This document shows positions 8,436 through 17,858 of a DNA stretch of 64,000 bases, piece after piece (position 1 is the first letter of the stretch; each line of letters starts with the position of its first letter). The stretch is from Altericroceibacterium endophyticum. GTDB taxonomy: Bacteria > Pseudomonadota > Alphaproteobacteria > Sphingomonadales > Sphingomonadaceae. The stretch is taken from the NCBI RefSeq assembly GCF_009827595.1, contig NZ_WTYT01000002.1, positions 496,001 through 560,000 on the forward strand. The letters run 5' to 3'. The notes beneath the pieces were generated by a model. The model ran no database searches, was not told the origin of the DNA, and saw nothing but the letters and a program-made list of their open reading frames with translations. The position numbers were made by a program, and so were the translations under genes.

Positions 8436-9494
8436 TCAGACAAAAACCGTACCATCCATCAGCTTGCGGGCGGTGCGCAGCAAAGCCGCGCTGCCCACAT
8501 CGCCGGAATCATTCACGGTCAGGATGCAGGTCATCTCCCCGCTGGGGTGTTCGATGCTGAGGGTCTTTTTCGGGCCATCGGGTATATTGGCGACCTCTGC
8601 CGCCGGCGACCCTTCGACCAGGCATGCGGTGGCAGCTGTCACGGCGCCAAGCACACCGATCGAGGCATGGGCGCGATGCGGGATGAACACCCGCGTGGTC
8701 ACCGCACCGCCATGTTTGGGCGGCGCCACCAGCGTCATCTTGGGCACGGATTTATCGGTCACATCGCCCAGATTCATCATCGAGCCTGCTGCCAGACGGA
8801 TCTTTTCGATCTTTTCACGGATCGGGGCAAAGCCGTCCCCCTCCATCTCGTCGCGCGTTTCATAACCGGTCGCGCCGACATCTTCCGCCTTGAAGACAAT
8901 ACAGGGCATGCCGTTGTCGATCAGCGTGCAATCCACGCCTTCGATCGTGTCCACTGCATTGCCAGTGGGCAGCAAGGATCCGCAGGATGAACCGGCCGTA
9001 TCGCGAAATTCCAGTGGGATCGGTGCATGCGTACCGGGCACGCCGTCAATGCTGGCATCGCCCCGGTAATTGACCGTGCCGCCGGGCGTTTCCACCGTGG
9101 CGACGGCGCTCTGTCCGGTATTTTCCATGAAAATGGCAACGCGTGTTTCGTCACCATCGGCCTTCACCAGCCCGCGCTCGATCGCGAAGGGGCCGACGCC
9201 AGCCAGCATATTGCCGCAATTCTGCTGATCGGACACCAGCGCCTTATCGACAAAGACCTGCAGGAACAGATAATCGACATCGATCCCGTCCCGGTCGGAT
9301 TTCTTCACCACGGCGACCTTGCTGGTCAGTGGATCGGCCCCGCCCATCCCGTCAATCTGGCGATTATCGGGGGAGCCCATGACCTTCAGCAGAAACGCGT
9401 CACGTTCCGCCGCATCGCCGGGCAAGTCATCGGCGAGGAAGAAACCGCCTTTCGACGTGCCGCCCCGCATCCACATTACATTTGTCTGGTCCAT
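8436..9494 (-). CDS. ligU: 4-oxalomesaconate tautomerase (LigU)
   Basis: A 352-aa PrpF-family isomerase with the diaminopimelate-epimerase fold. Known LigU catalyses the 1,3-allylic isomerisation of 4-oxalomesaconate to 2-keto-4-carboxy-3-hexenedioate, between LigI and LigJ. The N-terminus MWMRGGTSKGGFF, the GMGGADPLTSKVAVV loop with Lys59 (the likely catalytic lysine) and QQNCGNMLAGVGPFAIE are characteristic. The usual PrpF paralogue acts on methylaconitate, but position between ligK and ligI settles the assignment. The gap to ligI is 48 bp and to ligK 74 bp, so one operon is likely. Confidence 0.93.
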   Translation of the reverse strand: MDQTNVMWMRGGTSKGGFFLADDLPGDAAERDAFLLKVMGSPDNRQIDGMGGADPLTSKVAVVKKSDRDGIDVDYLFLQVFVDKALVSDQQNCGNMLAGVGPFAIERGLVKADGDETRVAIFMENTGQSAVATVETPGGTVNYRGDASIDGVPGTHAPIPLEFRDTAGSSCGSLLPTGNAVDTIEGVDCTLIDNGMPCIVFKAEDVGATGYETRDEMEGDGFAPIREKIEKIRLAAGSMMNLGDVTDKSVPKMTLVAPPKHGGAVTTRVFIPHRAHASIGVLGAVTAATACLVEGSPAAEVANIPDGPKKTLSIEHPSGEMTCILTVNDSGDVGSAALLRTARKLMDGTVFV

Positions 9495-9568
9495 TGCCGG
9501 ATATCCTTTCAGCCTCTCAATGCAGGAAACTGCCGGGGCGGATCAGCGCCCCGGCAATGATCAGCCGA

Positions 9569-10243
9569 TCAGATCCATTTGAGGCCCATATCCTTGAGCT
9601 TGTCGCGGAAGCCATACATGTCGAGACCAAGCACACCGTCGGCCAGTTTCTGGCGCTTTTCTTCTTCATTGGCTTCGCGGGCCTGCGCTTTTTCGAGCAC
9701 TTCTTCGGCCCGTTCACGCTTCACCACGCAGACACCATCGTCATCAGCCACGATAATGTCGCCGGGACGGATAAAGGCATTGGCGCACACCACATCGATA
9801 TTCACGCTGCCCAGCGACGCCTTGATCGTGCCCTGCGCGAAAACGCGCTTCGACCAGACGGGGAAGTCCATTTCCTTCAGATCACGCACATCGCGGATGC
9901 CGGCATCGATGATGAGCCCTTTCACACCGCGCGCCTGCGCAGATGTCGCGAGCAGATCGCCGAAATAGCCGTCTTCACAGGGGGATGTCGGGGCAATCAC
10001 CAGGACATCGCCGTCCTGGCACTGCTCGATCGCGGCATGGACCATGTAATTGTCGCCCGGGGGGACGGAGATGGTGATCGCCGATGCGCCGATACGGGCA
10101 CCGGGATAGATGGGGCGCATATAGGAAGCGAGCAGACCGGTGCGGCCCTGCGCCTCATGCACGGTGGCTACGCCGCACTTGCCGAGGGCTTCGACCACAG
10201 CCTTGTCTGCACGTTCGATATTCTGGACAACGACGCCGCTCAT
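9569..10243 (-). CDS. ligK: 4-carboxy-4-hydroxy-2-oxoadipate aldolase (LigK)
   Basis: A 224-aa RraA/HMG-type class II aldolase. It cleaves 4-carboxy-4-hydroxy-2-oxoadipate to pyruvate and oxaloacetate, the last step of the 4,5-cleavage pathway, and such enzymes usually also decarboxylate oxaloacetate. The metal/substrate region [14 protein letters not shown] carries the Arg and Asp residues of the family, with [12 protein letters not shown] and the nearby [11 protein letters not shown]-like segment ([15 protein letters not shown]). The ATG at 10243 has AGGAGAG upstream; the frame extends further but without a better site. It is the first gene of the minus-strand unit, diverging from the LysR regulator. 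Confidence 0.95.
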   Translation of the reverse strand: MSGVVVQNIERADKAVVEALGKCGVATVHEAQGRTGLLASYMRPIYPGARIGASAITISVPPGDNYMVHAAIEQCQDGDVLVIAPTSPCEDGYFGDLLATSAQARGVKGLIIDAGIRDVRDLKEMDFPVWSKRVFAQGTIKASLGSVNIDVVCANAFIRPGDIIVADDDGVCVVKRERAEEVLEKAQAREANEEEKRQKLADGVLGLDMYGFRDKLKDMGLKWI

Positions 10244-10413
10244 ACTCTCTCTCCTAAATACGCTCCGGGCCGGATACCGCCGGGCCCAAAAAACCTGTTT
10301 TGCCCGATCTTCAGGCAAAGCTGTTGATAGCTATATGCCAGATGGGGGGCACCCCCGGCCAGCCGCCAATGGGAAGCATGGCGCAGGCCATAAGGAAATG
10401 CTAAAAATACCTC
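10244..10413. promoter_or_regulatory. Divergent promoter region ligK / LysR regulator
   Basis: This 170-bp region separates ligK (minus) from the LysR-type regulator (plus), the usual place for a LysR operator serving both. An 8-bp palindrome ATAGCTAT lies at 10327-10334, about 84 bp from the ligK start, within an AT-richer patch. I could not identify a convincing -35/-10 pair on either strand by eye, so the operator call is tentative. Confidence 0.4.
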
Positions 10414-11553
10414 ATGACTCAGCGCAGCTTCAATATCCGTCACTTTGCCGCAATGGCCGCTGTTGTTCGCCATGGCAGCGTGACCAAGGCGGCGCGGGCA
10501 ATCCATTTGACCCAGCCCGCCCTGACGCAGGCCATCGCCAGGCTGGAAGGTGACCTGGAATGCCTGTTGTTCCAACGCGGAAGCACCGGCATGACACCGA
10601 CCGAGCCGGCCTTGCTGCTGGCTCCGCGGGCGGAAGAAGCCTTGCGTCAAATTGGCTCTTCCCGCGTTACCGGAACACAATTGCGCGCCTTCCTGTCGCT
10701 GGCCCGCGCGGGTAGCTACGCCGCGGCTGCGGAGGCGACAGGCCTCTCCCCGGCATCACTGCACCGCGCGGTGGGGGATTTGTCGCTGGCGCTGGGGCAA
10801 AGGCTGGTCGATCGGCGGGGACGCAGCGTGATCCTGACCCAGATCGGTCAGCGCCGGGCGCGCGGTTTCGGACTGGCCATGGCGGAATTGCGCGCCGGGC
10901 TGGCAGAAGTCGCCGCATGGCAGGGCAAGGCTGCAGGGCGGATCGTGATTGGGGCCATGCCGCTGTCACGCGCACGCTGGTTGCCAGACGCGATCGCCCG
11001 CTTCGTCCAGGAATATCCGCGTGTCGATATCGCCGTGATGGAAGGGAGCCATGCCGAACTGTCCGGCCCGCTGCGCGACGGCGAAATCGATATGATGCTG
11101 GGCGCCCTGCGGGAGGCCGCGCTGGTCGAGGATATGACGCAGGAGGCGATTTTTGAAGATCGCCCGGCGCTGATCATGCGCGCGGGCCACCCGCTCTGCG
11201 CGACACCGCGCCCCAGTGCGCGGCAATTGCTCGACTATCCGTGGATCCTGCCGTCCATCGACACGCCCTTGCGCCAATATTGGGAAGATATGCTGCTCAA
11301 ATGCGGTGAGGAACCGCCTCATGTGGGAATCGAGTGCGGGTCGGTGCTGGCGGTCCGGCAATTGCTGCTTTCGGGGGATGCGCTGACCTTGCTGTCCCCT
11401 GATCAGCTGCAGGTTGAACTCGATAGCGGAATGCTGGCCACATTGCCCCCACCGCAGCCGGTCAGCCGCACGATTGGCGTTGTTACCCGCGCTGGCTGGC
11501 GCCCCACCCCGCCGCAAGCGGCCTTCATCACCTTGTTGAAAGAGGTTGCCTGA
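10414..11553 (+). CDS. LysR-type regulator with two N-terminal HTH domains (LigR-like role)
   Basis: A 379-aa LysR-type regulator. Residues about 7-66 are a normal LysR winged helix (FAAMAAVVRHGSVTKAARAI, LTQPALTQAIARLE). Residues about 88-145 are a second LysR-like HTH (LRAFLSLARAGSYAAAAEATG, LSPASLHRAVGDL) and about 170-375 the periplasmic-binding-like effector domain. Normal members are about 300 aa with one HTH, so the extra 80 residues are a domain duplication, not a start-site error. It lies between the two arms of the protocatechuate pathway and diverges from ligK, so it most likely senses protocatechuate or a ring-cleavage product and controls both units. The native start has only a weak RBS. 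Confidence 0.85.
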   Translation: MTQRSFNIRHFAAMAAVVRHGSVTKAARAIHLTQPALTQAIARLEGDLECLLFQRGSTGMTPTEPALLLAPRAEEALRQIGSSRVTGTQLRAFLSLARAGSYAAAAEATGLSPASLHRAVGDLSLALGQRLVDRRGRSVILTQIGQRRARGFGLAMAELRAGLAEVAAWQGKAAGRIVIGAMPLSRARWLPDAIARFVQEYPRVDIAVMEGSHAELSGPLRDGEIDMMLGALREAALVEDMTQEAIFEDRPALIMRAGHPLCATPRPSARQLLDYPWILPSIDTPLRQYWEDMLLKCGEEPPHVGIECGSVLAVRQLLLSGDALTLLSPDQLQVELDSGMLATLPPPQPVSRTIGVVTRAGWRPTPPQAAFITLLKEVA

Positions 11554-11648
11554 AACACCGGCGCGCCAACATTGCTTCGCAAAAATTTATGGCGCGAGTG
11601 ATCTATCCATTTGCATGATGGTGGCCGGCTGCACACATCAATGGAGTG

Positions 11649-12473
11649 ATGGAGAGCACTTTGGCCCTGATTGGCTTCGGCGAAGCCGGATCCACTTTCG
11701 CACGCGCTGCAAATTGGCGCGGCATGGCGCATGCGTTTGATATTGATCCGACGCGGCGCCCCCTCATGGAAGAATGCGGCATCACCGCATGCAACAGCGC
11801 AGAGGATGCGCTGCAGGGCGCAGATGTGGTCTTGTCACTGGTCACCGCCGACAGCGCGGCTCTGGTGGCACAAGATTACGCGCCGTTCTTGAAATCAGGC
11901 GCGCTGTTCTGCGATATGAATTCCATCGCCCCGCAGACCAAACAGGCCAATGCTCGCGCAGTGAATGAAGCGGGCGGGCGCTATGTCGATATTGCCGTGA
12001 TGGCGCCGGTTGATCCCACCGCACTGAATGTGCCGTTGCTGATTGCCGGGCCCGACGCAGACGAAGCAGAGCAGCGGCTTAACGCGCTCGGTTTTGCCAA
12101 GACCCGCATCACCGGCGCTGATATTGGCCGCGCCTCGTCGATAAAGATGATCCGCTCGGTCATGGTGAAGGGGCTGGAGGCGTTGACTTGGGAATGCGCA
12201 GCCGCAGCTGATGAGGCCGGCGTATTCGATGAGGTGATGACCTCGCTCGACGCCAGTGAGAAAGGCTGGCCGTGGAGCCGCCGTGTGGCCTATAACCGCG
12301 AAAGAATGACGACGCATGGTGTCAGGCGTGCGGCGGAAATGGAAGAATCGGCCAAAACGCTGGATGGATTTAGCGTGGAGCCGGTCATGACCAGAGGCAC
12401 CGTCATCCGCCAGCGTCAGGCTGCCGCAAAAACTCCGGCAAAAAATTCGAATGAGAGGAATGAAACCCGATGA
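11649..12473 (+). CDS. NAD(P)-dependent dehydrogenase with DUF1932 C-terminal domain
   Basis: A 274-aa protein with an N-terminal 6-phosphogluconate/3-hydroxyisobutyrate-dehydrogenase-type Rossmann domain (TLALIGFGEAGSTFARA at residue 4 onward) and an all-helical C-terminal domain with SSIKMIRSVMVKGLEALTWE, the DUF1932 signature. The start is either ATG 11649 or the overlapping GTG 11646; the Rossmann motif forbids a much later start. The stop overlaps the ligJ ATG by 4 nt (ATGA), so it is coupled to the pathway. No step of the standard protocatechuate route needs this enzyme. It may reduce or oxidise a side product or related substrate, which I cannot specify. Confidence 0.8.
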   Translation: MESTLALIGFGEAGSTFARAANWRGMAHAFDIDPTRRPLMEECGITACNSAEDALQGADVVLSLVTADSAALVAQDYAPFLKSGALFCDMNSIAPQTKQANARAVNEAGGRYVDIAVMAPVDPTALNVPLLIAGPDADEAEQRLNALGFAKTRITGADIGRASSIKMIRSVMVKGLEALTWECAAAADEAGVFDEVMTSLDASEKGWPWSRRVAYNRERMTTHGVRRAAEMEESAKTLDGFSVEPVMTRGTVIRQRQAAAKTPAKNSNERNETR

Positions 12474-13495
12474 CTTTGGTAATTGATTGCCACGGCCACT
12501 ACACCACCGCACCGCCGCAGCATGATGAATGGCGCAGCGCGCAGGTGGAAGCCTATAAGAACGGCACGGCCGCTCCGGCCTACCCCACCATTACGGATGA
12601 CGAAATCCGCGAAACGATCGAGAGCAACCAGCTCAAACTGATCAAGGAACGCGGTGCGGATGTCACCATTTTCTCACCCCGCGCCAGCCGCATGGCACCG
12701 CATGTAGGCGATCAGGCGGTCAGCGAAGCCTGGTCGCAGCATTGCAACAATCTGATCTACCGCGTGACGCAGCTTTATCCGGAAACCTTTGTCGGCGTGT
12801 GCCAGCTGCCGCAAAGTCCGAAGGCCGACATGTCCGCTTCCATCAAGGAATTGCGGCGCTGTGTCGAAGAGCTCGGCTTCGTGGGTTGTAACCTCAACCC
12901 CGACCCCGCCGGCGGCCATTTCACCCATCCGCCGCTGACCGATGAATATTGGTTCCCGTTCTACGAAGCCATGTGCGAATTGAACGTACCGGCGATGATC
13001 CACGTCTCGGGCTCCTGCAACCCGGCGATGCACGCCACGGGCGGATATTATCTGGCGGCTGACACGGTGGCCTTCATGCAATTGATGGAAGGCGATCTGT
13101 TCAGCCGTTTCCCCAATCTGCGCATGATCATCCCACATGGCGGCGGCGCAGTGCCGTTCCACTGGGGCCGCTATCGCGGGCTGGCTGACATGCTGAAAAA
13201 GCCCAGCCTGGACGAATATATCATGACCAATGTGTTCTTCGACACTTGCGTCTATCACCAGCCGGGCGTGAATCTGCTGGCTGACGTGATTGAGAACAAG
13301 AATATCCTGTTCGGATCGGAAATGGTCGGCGCGGTGCGCGGCATCGATCCGACCACCGGGCAGTATTTTGACGACACCAAGCGTTACGTCGATGCACTCG
13401 ACATTACCGACGCTGAACGTGCGGCAATTTTCGAAGGCAATGCTCGTCGGGTATACCCCCGGCTGGACGCCATATTGAAAGAGAGAGGCTTGTAA
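12470..13495 (+). CDS. ligJ: 4-oxalomesaconate / KCH hydratase (LigJ)
   Basis: A 341-aa zinc hydratase of the amidohydrolase superfamily. It adds water to the LigU product to give 4-carboxy-4-hydroxy-2-oxoadipate for LigK. The metal site is visible: DCHGH (His8, His10), a central MIHVSG, the later IIPHGGGAVPFHWGRYRG, and FGSEMVGAVRGIDP with the Glu replacing the usual Asp, as in characterised LigJ. Length equals the family. The ATG overlaps the previous stop by 4 nt and ligA follows after 11 bp, so ligJ-ligA-ligB are one transcript. Confidence 0.95.
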   Translation: MTLVIDCHGHYTTAPPQHDEWRSAQVEAYKNGTAAPAYPTITDDEIRETIESNQLKLIKERGADVTIFSPRASRMAPHVGDQAVSEAWSQHCNNLIYRVTQLYPETFVGVCQLPQSPKADMSASIKELRRCVEELGFVGCNLNPDPAGGHFTHPPLTDEYWFPFYEAMCELNVPAMIHVSGSCNPAMHATGGYYLAADTVAFMQLMEGDLFSRFPNLRMIIPHGGGAVPFHWGRYRGLADMLKKPSLDEYIMTNVFFDTCVYHQPGVNLLADVIENKNILFGSEMVGAVRGIDPTTGQYFDDTKRYVDALDITDAERAAIFEGNARRVYPRLDAILKERGL

Positions 13496-13506
13496 GGAAC
13501 CCTATT

Positions 13507-14822
<1,316 letters not shown>

Positions 14823-14829
14823 AGCATCA

Positions 14830-14855
14830 GGAAAGGCCGGTTCTCCGGCCTTTCC
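14830..14855 (+). terminator. Hairpin between ligB and ligC
   Basis: GGAAAGGCCGG and CCGGCCTTTCC form an 11-bp stem with a TTCT loop, 7 nt after the ligB stop. The following T-run is short (TTTCCC lies within the stem end), so it may be a partial terminator or an mRNA-stabilising hairpin that lowers ligC expression relative to ligAB. Confidence 0.55.
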
Positions 14856-14924
14856 CATTAGAAGCTCATACATTCCGGTTCTCGACCGAGAACCATGGCG
14901 AAACAATTATCCGAGGAGAGATAT

Positions 14925-15884
14925 ATGCGTATCGCACTCGTAGGTGGCGGCGCCTTTGGCGAAAAGCACCTTGATGGACTGTCCAAGATTGACGGCGTCG
15001 AAGTCGTCAGCCTGGTTGGCCGCACGCTCGACAAGACCCAGGCCCTGGCCGACAAATATGGCGTGCCCCACGCCTCAACCGAATATGACGACGTGCTGAA
15101 GAATGACGACGTTGATGCCGTTATCCTTTGCACGCCCACTCAGATGCATGCCGAACAGGCCATTCAGGCCATGGATGCCGGCAAGCATGTCGAAGTGGAA
15201 ATCCCGATGGCCGATAGCTGGGCCGATGCCGAAGCTGTCATGAAGAAGCAGCAGGAAACCGGCCTCGTCTGCATGGCTGGCCATACGCGCCGCTTCAACC
15301 CGTCTCACCAATGGGTGAAGAACAAGATCGACGCGGGCGAATTCAACATTCAGGCGATGGATGTCGAAACCTTCTTCTTCCGCCGCGAAAACAAGAACGC
15401 CAAGGGCGAAGCACGGAGCTGGACCGACCACCTGCTGTGGCACCATTCCGCCCATACGATCGACATCTTCCAATATATGACCGGCGCCAAGGTGGTGAAG
15501 GCCAATGTATTGCAGGGGCCGAAGCATCCCGATCTCGGCATTGCCATGGACATGTCGATTCAGATGAAGACCGATAAGGGTCAGATTCTGACTCTGGCCC
15601 TGTCCTTCAACAATGACGGACCGCTCGGCACCTTCTTCCGCTATATCGGCGACACCGGCACCTATATCGCGCGCTATGACGATCTCGTCACCGGCCGCGA
15701 GGAAGCCATCGATGTTTCCAATGTCGATGTCTCGATGAACGGTATTGAATTGCAGGACCGTGAATTCGTTGCCGCCATTCAGGAAGGCCGCGAGCCCAAC
15801 AGCTCGGTAAAATCGGTGCTCGATTGCTACCGCGTGATTGGTGAACTTGCCGCCGATCTTGAAAAGCAGGATGGCTGGTCCTGA
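14925..15884 (+). CDS. ligC: 4-carboxy-2-hydroxymuconate-6-semialdehyde dehydrogenase (LigC)
   Basis: A 319-aa Gfo/Idh/MocA-family NAD(P)-dependent dehydrogenase that oxidises the hemiacetal form of the LigAB product to 2-pyrone-4,6-dicarboxylate. The N-terminal Rossmann motif is IALVGGGAFGEKHLDGL, and the family motif HVEVEIPMADSW corresponds to the usual EKP region with the Lys replaced. Later come AGHTRRFNPSHQW and LLWHHSAHTIDIF. The ATG at 14925 has GAGGAGAG 5 nt upstream; an ATG 30 nt earlier has no RBS. Its TGA overlaps the next ATG by one base. Confidence 0.95.
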   Translation: MRIALVGGGAFGEKHLDGLSKIDGVEVVSLVGRTLDKTQALADKYGVPHASTEYDDVLKNDDVDAVILCTPTQMHAEQAIQAMDAGKHVEVEIPMADSWADAEAVMKKQQETGLVCMAGHTRRFNPSHQWVKNKIDAGEFNIQAMDVETFFFRRENKNAKGEARSWTDHLLWHHSAHTIDIFQYMTGAKVVKANVLQGPKHPDLGIAMDMSIQMKTDKGQILTLALSFNNDGPLGTFFRYIGDTGTYIARYDDLVTGREEAIDVSNVDVSMNGIELQDREFVAAIQEGREPNSSVKSVLDCYRVIGELAADLEKQDGWS

Positions 15885-16870
15885 TGCAACGGACACTTGC
15901 CGGAACGCCGGTCCACCCCATTGGCCTGGGCTGCATGAACATGTCCTGGGCCTATGGGACACCGCCGGGGGAAGAGGAGAATATCAAGCTCCTCAACCAG
16001 GCGCTGGATGAAGGCTATAACCATCTCGATACGGCCAATATCTATGGCAAGGGCAAGAATGAGGAACTGCTCGGCAAAGCGGTGATGCACCGCCGCAAGG
16101 AGTTCTTCCTCGCGTCCAAGACCGGGATTATCGTCGATGGCCCGAAACGCGGCATCGATTGCAGCCCGGAAGCCATGACGCAGTCGATCGAGGACAGTCT
16201 GAAGCGGTTGCAGACCGACCACATCGATCTGTTCTACATGCATCGTTTCGATCCCAAAGTGCCGATCGCGGACAGCGTCGGCGCGCTGAAGGATGCGATC
16301 GATGCCGGCAAGATCGGCGCCTATGGCGTGTCGGAATGGAATTCAGACCATATCCGTGAGGCACATGGCGTGCATCCCATGGCGGCAGTGCAGACCGAAT
16401 ATTCGATCTGGACCCGCAATGTGGAGCTGGGCGTGCTCGAAACGACGAAGGAACTGGGCATTTCGCTGGTCGCCTTCTCCCCCGTTTCGCGCGGTGCCGT
16501 CTGCGGCATGATGACTGATCCGGCCAAGCTGGATGAGAATGATCTTCGCCGGAACCATCCCCGTTTCAACGAGGAAAACTGGCCTAAGAACCTCGCTCTG
16601 GTCGAGCAATTCGTTGCTCTGGCGAAAGAAGCGAATGTCACTCCGGCCCAGCTGGCCCTCCAATGGGTCATCTCCCGCGGGGACCATCTCCATGCCATCC
16701 CCGGCACGACCAATATGCAGCATATGAAAGACAATTTTCATGCGCTGGACAATCCGGTCGGGGACGATGTCCTCACCCGTGCGGGCGCGCTGATCAATCA
16801 GCAGACCGTATCTGGCCATCGCTATCCCGAAGTGATGCGGGGTACGATCGATACGGAAGATTTCGTCTGA
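15884..16870 (+). CDS. Aldo/keto reductase coupled to ligC
   Basis: A 328-aa TIM-barrel aldo/keto reductase. The family tetrad is present: Asp in HLDTANIYGKGKNEELLG, the Tyr of the same segment, Lys in FLASKTG and His in LFYMHRFDPKVP. The cofactor end is IPGTTNMQHMKDN. The start overlaps the ligC stop by one base (TGATG), so it is translationally coupled to ligC. The canonical protocatechuate pathway has no reductase step; it may act on a dead-end aldehyde such as an open-chain ring-cleavage product or on an upstream aromatic aldehyde. Substrate unknown. A strong terminator follows. Confidence 0.88.
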   Translation: MQRTLAGTPVHPIGLGCMNMSWAYGTPPGEEENIKLLNQALDEGYNHLDTANIYGKGKNEELLGKAVMHRRKEFFLASKTGIIVDGPKRGIDCSPEAMTQSIEDSLKRLQTDHIDLFYMHRFDPKVPIADSVGALKDAIDAGKIGAYGVSEWNSDHIREAHGVHPMAAVQTEYSIWTRNVELGVLETTKELGISLVAFSPVSRGAVCGMMTDPAKLDENDLRRNHPRFNEENWPKNLALVEQFVALAKEANVTPAQLALQWVISRGDHLHAIPGTTNMQHMKDNFHALDNPVGDDVLTRAGALINQQTVSGHRYPEVMRGTIDTEDFV

Positions 16871-16893
16871 TCGATCCTTGCCTCTGGCAATTG

Positions 16894-16930
16894 AAAAAGC
16901 CGGTTTGCCGCGTGGCAGACCGGCTTTTTC
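16894..16930 (+). terminator. Strong terminator closing the lig plus-strand unit
   Basis: AAAAAGCCGGT-TGCC and GGCA-ACCGGCTTTTT form a long near-perfect stem ending in five T residues, 23 nt after the aldo/keto reductase stop. Confidence 0.9.
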
Positions 16931-17040
16931 ATGGCCATTTCCAGAGCAAACTTGCGCTGAACAGGCGGACACCGATACAATCGGAACCAAACCAGCCGAG
17001 GATCTCGAACAAGAAGACCCGGCGATGAAAGGGAAACAGG

Positions 17041-17841
17041 ATGCGCGCGAATATTGCCTATGTGAAAGATACGGGCGAGCGCCCGCGCTATTATGCCAAT
17101 GTGCATGAGAAAGACACGGTCGTCGTCGCGCCGCAGCCTATGGAACTAACCGATGCGCGCGGGCAAGACCTGTCACTGGACCGTGAAGGGTTTACCCTGA
17201 TCCGCCATGACAGCGCCGTGCTGGATTTCACCGATGCGGAAGCTGTTCAGGCGACCTATCCGGCAGAAATAGAACAAATCATCCGCCAACTGACAGGTGC
17301 AGATCATGTCGCAGTCGCAGGGCACGGAATCCTGCGTTATTCCGAAAAATCGGGCAAGACCGGCAGCAGTGACAATTCCCATCCCGCCCGTTTTGCCCAT
17401 GTCGACATGTCCTCTAGCGCAGCAAAAAATGCACGCGATGCCAGTGCGCCTGAAGGGCAAGCCATCCGCCGTAGTGCGCAGTTCAATATCTGGCGCGCCA
17501 TTTCAGGAGCGCCGCAGGATGTCAGCCTCGCCTTGTGCGAATATCCAAGCGTAAAAGGGCCCGAGCTGATCGGCGCCGATGCGATTTTCGATCCCCCCGG
17601 CGGCGCGGCGGAATGGAGTTTCGAAGGCTGGGTCGTGGCCCATGATGCAGGCCATCGCTGGCGCTGGTTCTCCGATATGACCCCGCAAGAAGCGATCGTC
17701 TTCAAGAGCAGCGACAGCGATCCGGAGCGCGCGCAATGCACGCCGCATGTGGCCTTTGACAATCCGCAGGCCCCCGATGATGCACCGCCGCGCGTCAGCA
17801 TTGAAATGCGCGCGACAGCCTATTGGTTTGACCCCGCCTGA
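17041..17841 (+). CDS. CmcJ/NvfI-family oxidoreductase
   Basis: A 266-aa protein of the CmcJ/NvfI (AsaB-like, gibberellin-cluster desaturase-like) group. Recognisable segments are an N-terminal RPRYYANVHEKDTVVV, the core GHGILRYSEKSG, then HVDMSSSAAKN, FNIWRAISGAPQDVSLALCEY and the C-terminal SIEMRATAYWF. Fungal relatives take part in secondary metabolism as Fe(II)/2-oxoglutarate-type oxygenases, and bacterial members are mostly uncharacterised. The His/Asp pair of HVDMS and the downstream Arg of IEMRA are plausible cofactor-binding residues (inference). It sits in a 170-bp spaced position after the lig terminator, so it has its own promoter, and converges on the threonine aldolase gene. Confidence 0.75.
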   Translation: MRANIAYVKDTGERPRYYANVHEKDTVVVAPQPMELTDARGQDLSLDREGFTLIRHDSAVLDFTDAEAVQATYPAEIEQIIRQLTGADHVAVAGHGILRYSEKSGKTGSSDNSHPARFAHVDMSSSAAKNARDASAPEGQAIRRSAQFNIWRAISGAPQDVSLALCEYPSVKGPELIGADAIFDPPGGAAEWSFEGWVVAHDAGHRWRWFSDMTPQEAIVFKSSDSDPERAQCTPHVAFDNPQAPDDAPPRVSIEMRATAYWFDPA

Positions 17842-17858
17842 CCGCGTCTGACCGCCGC

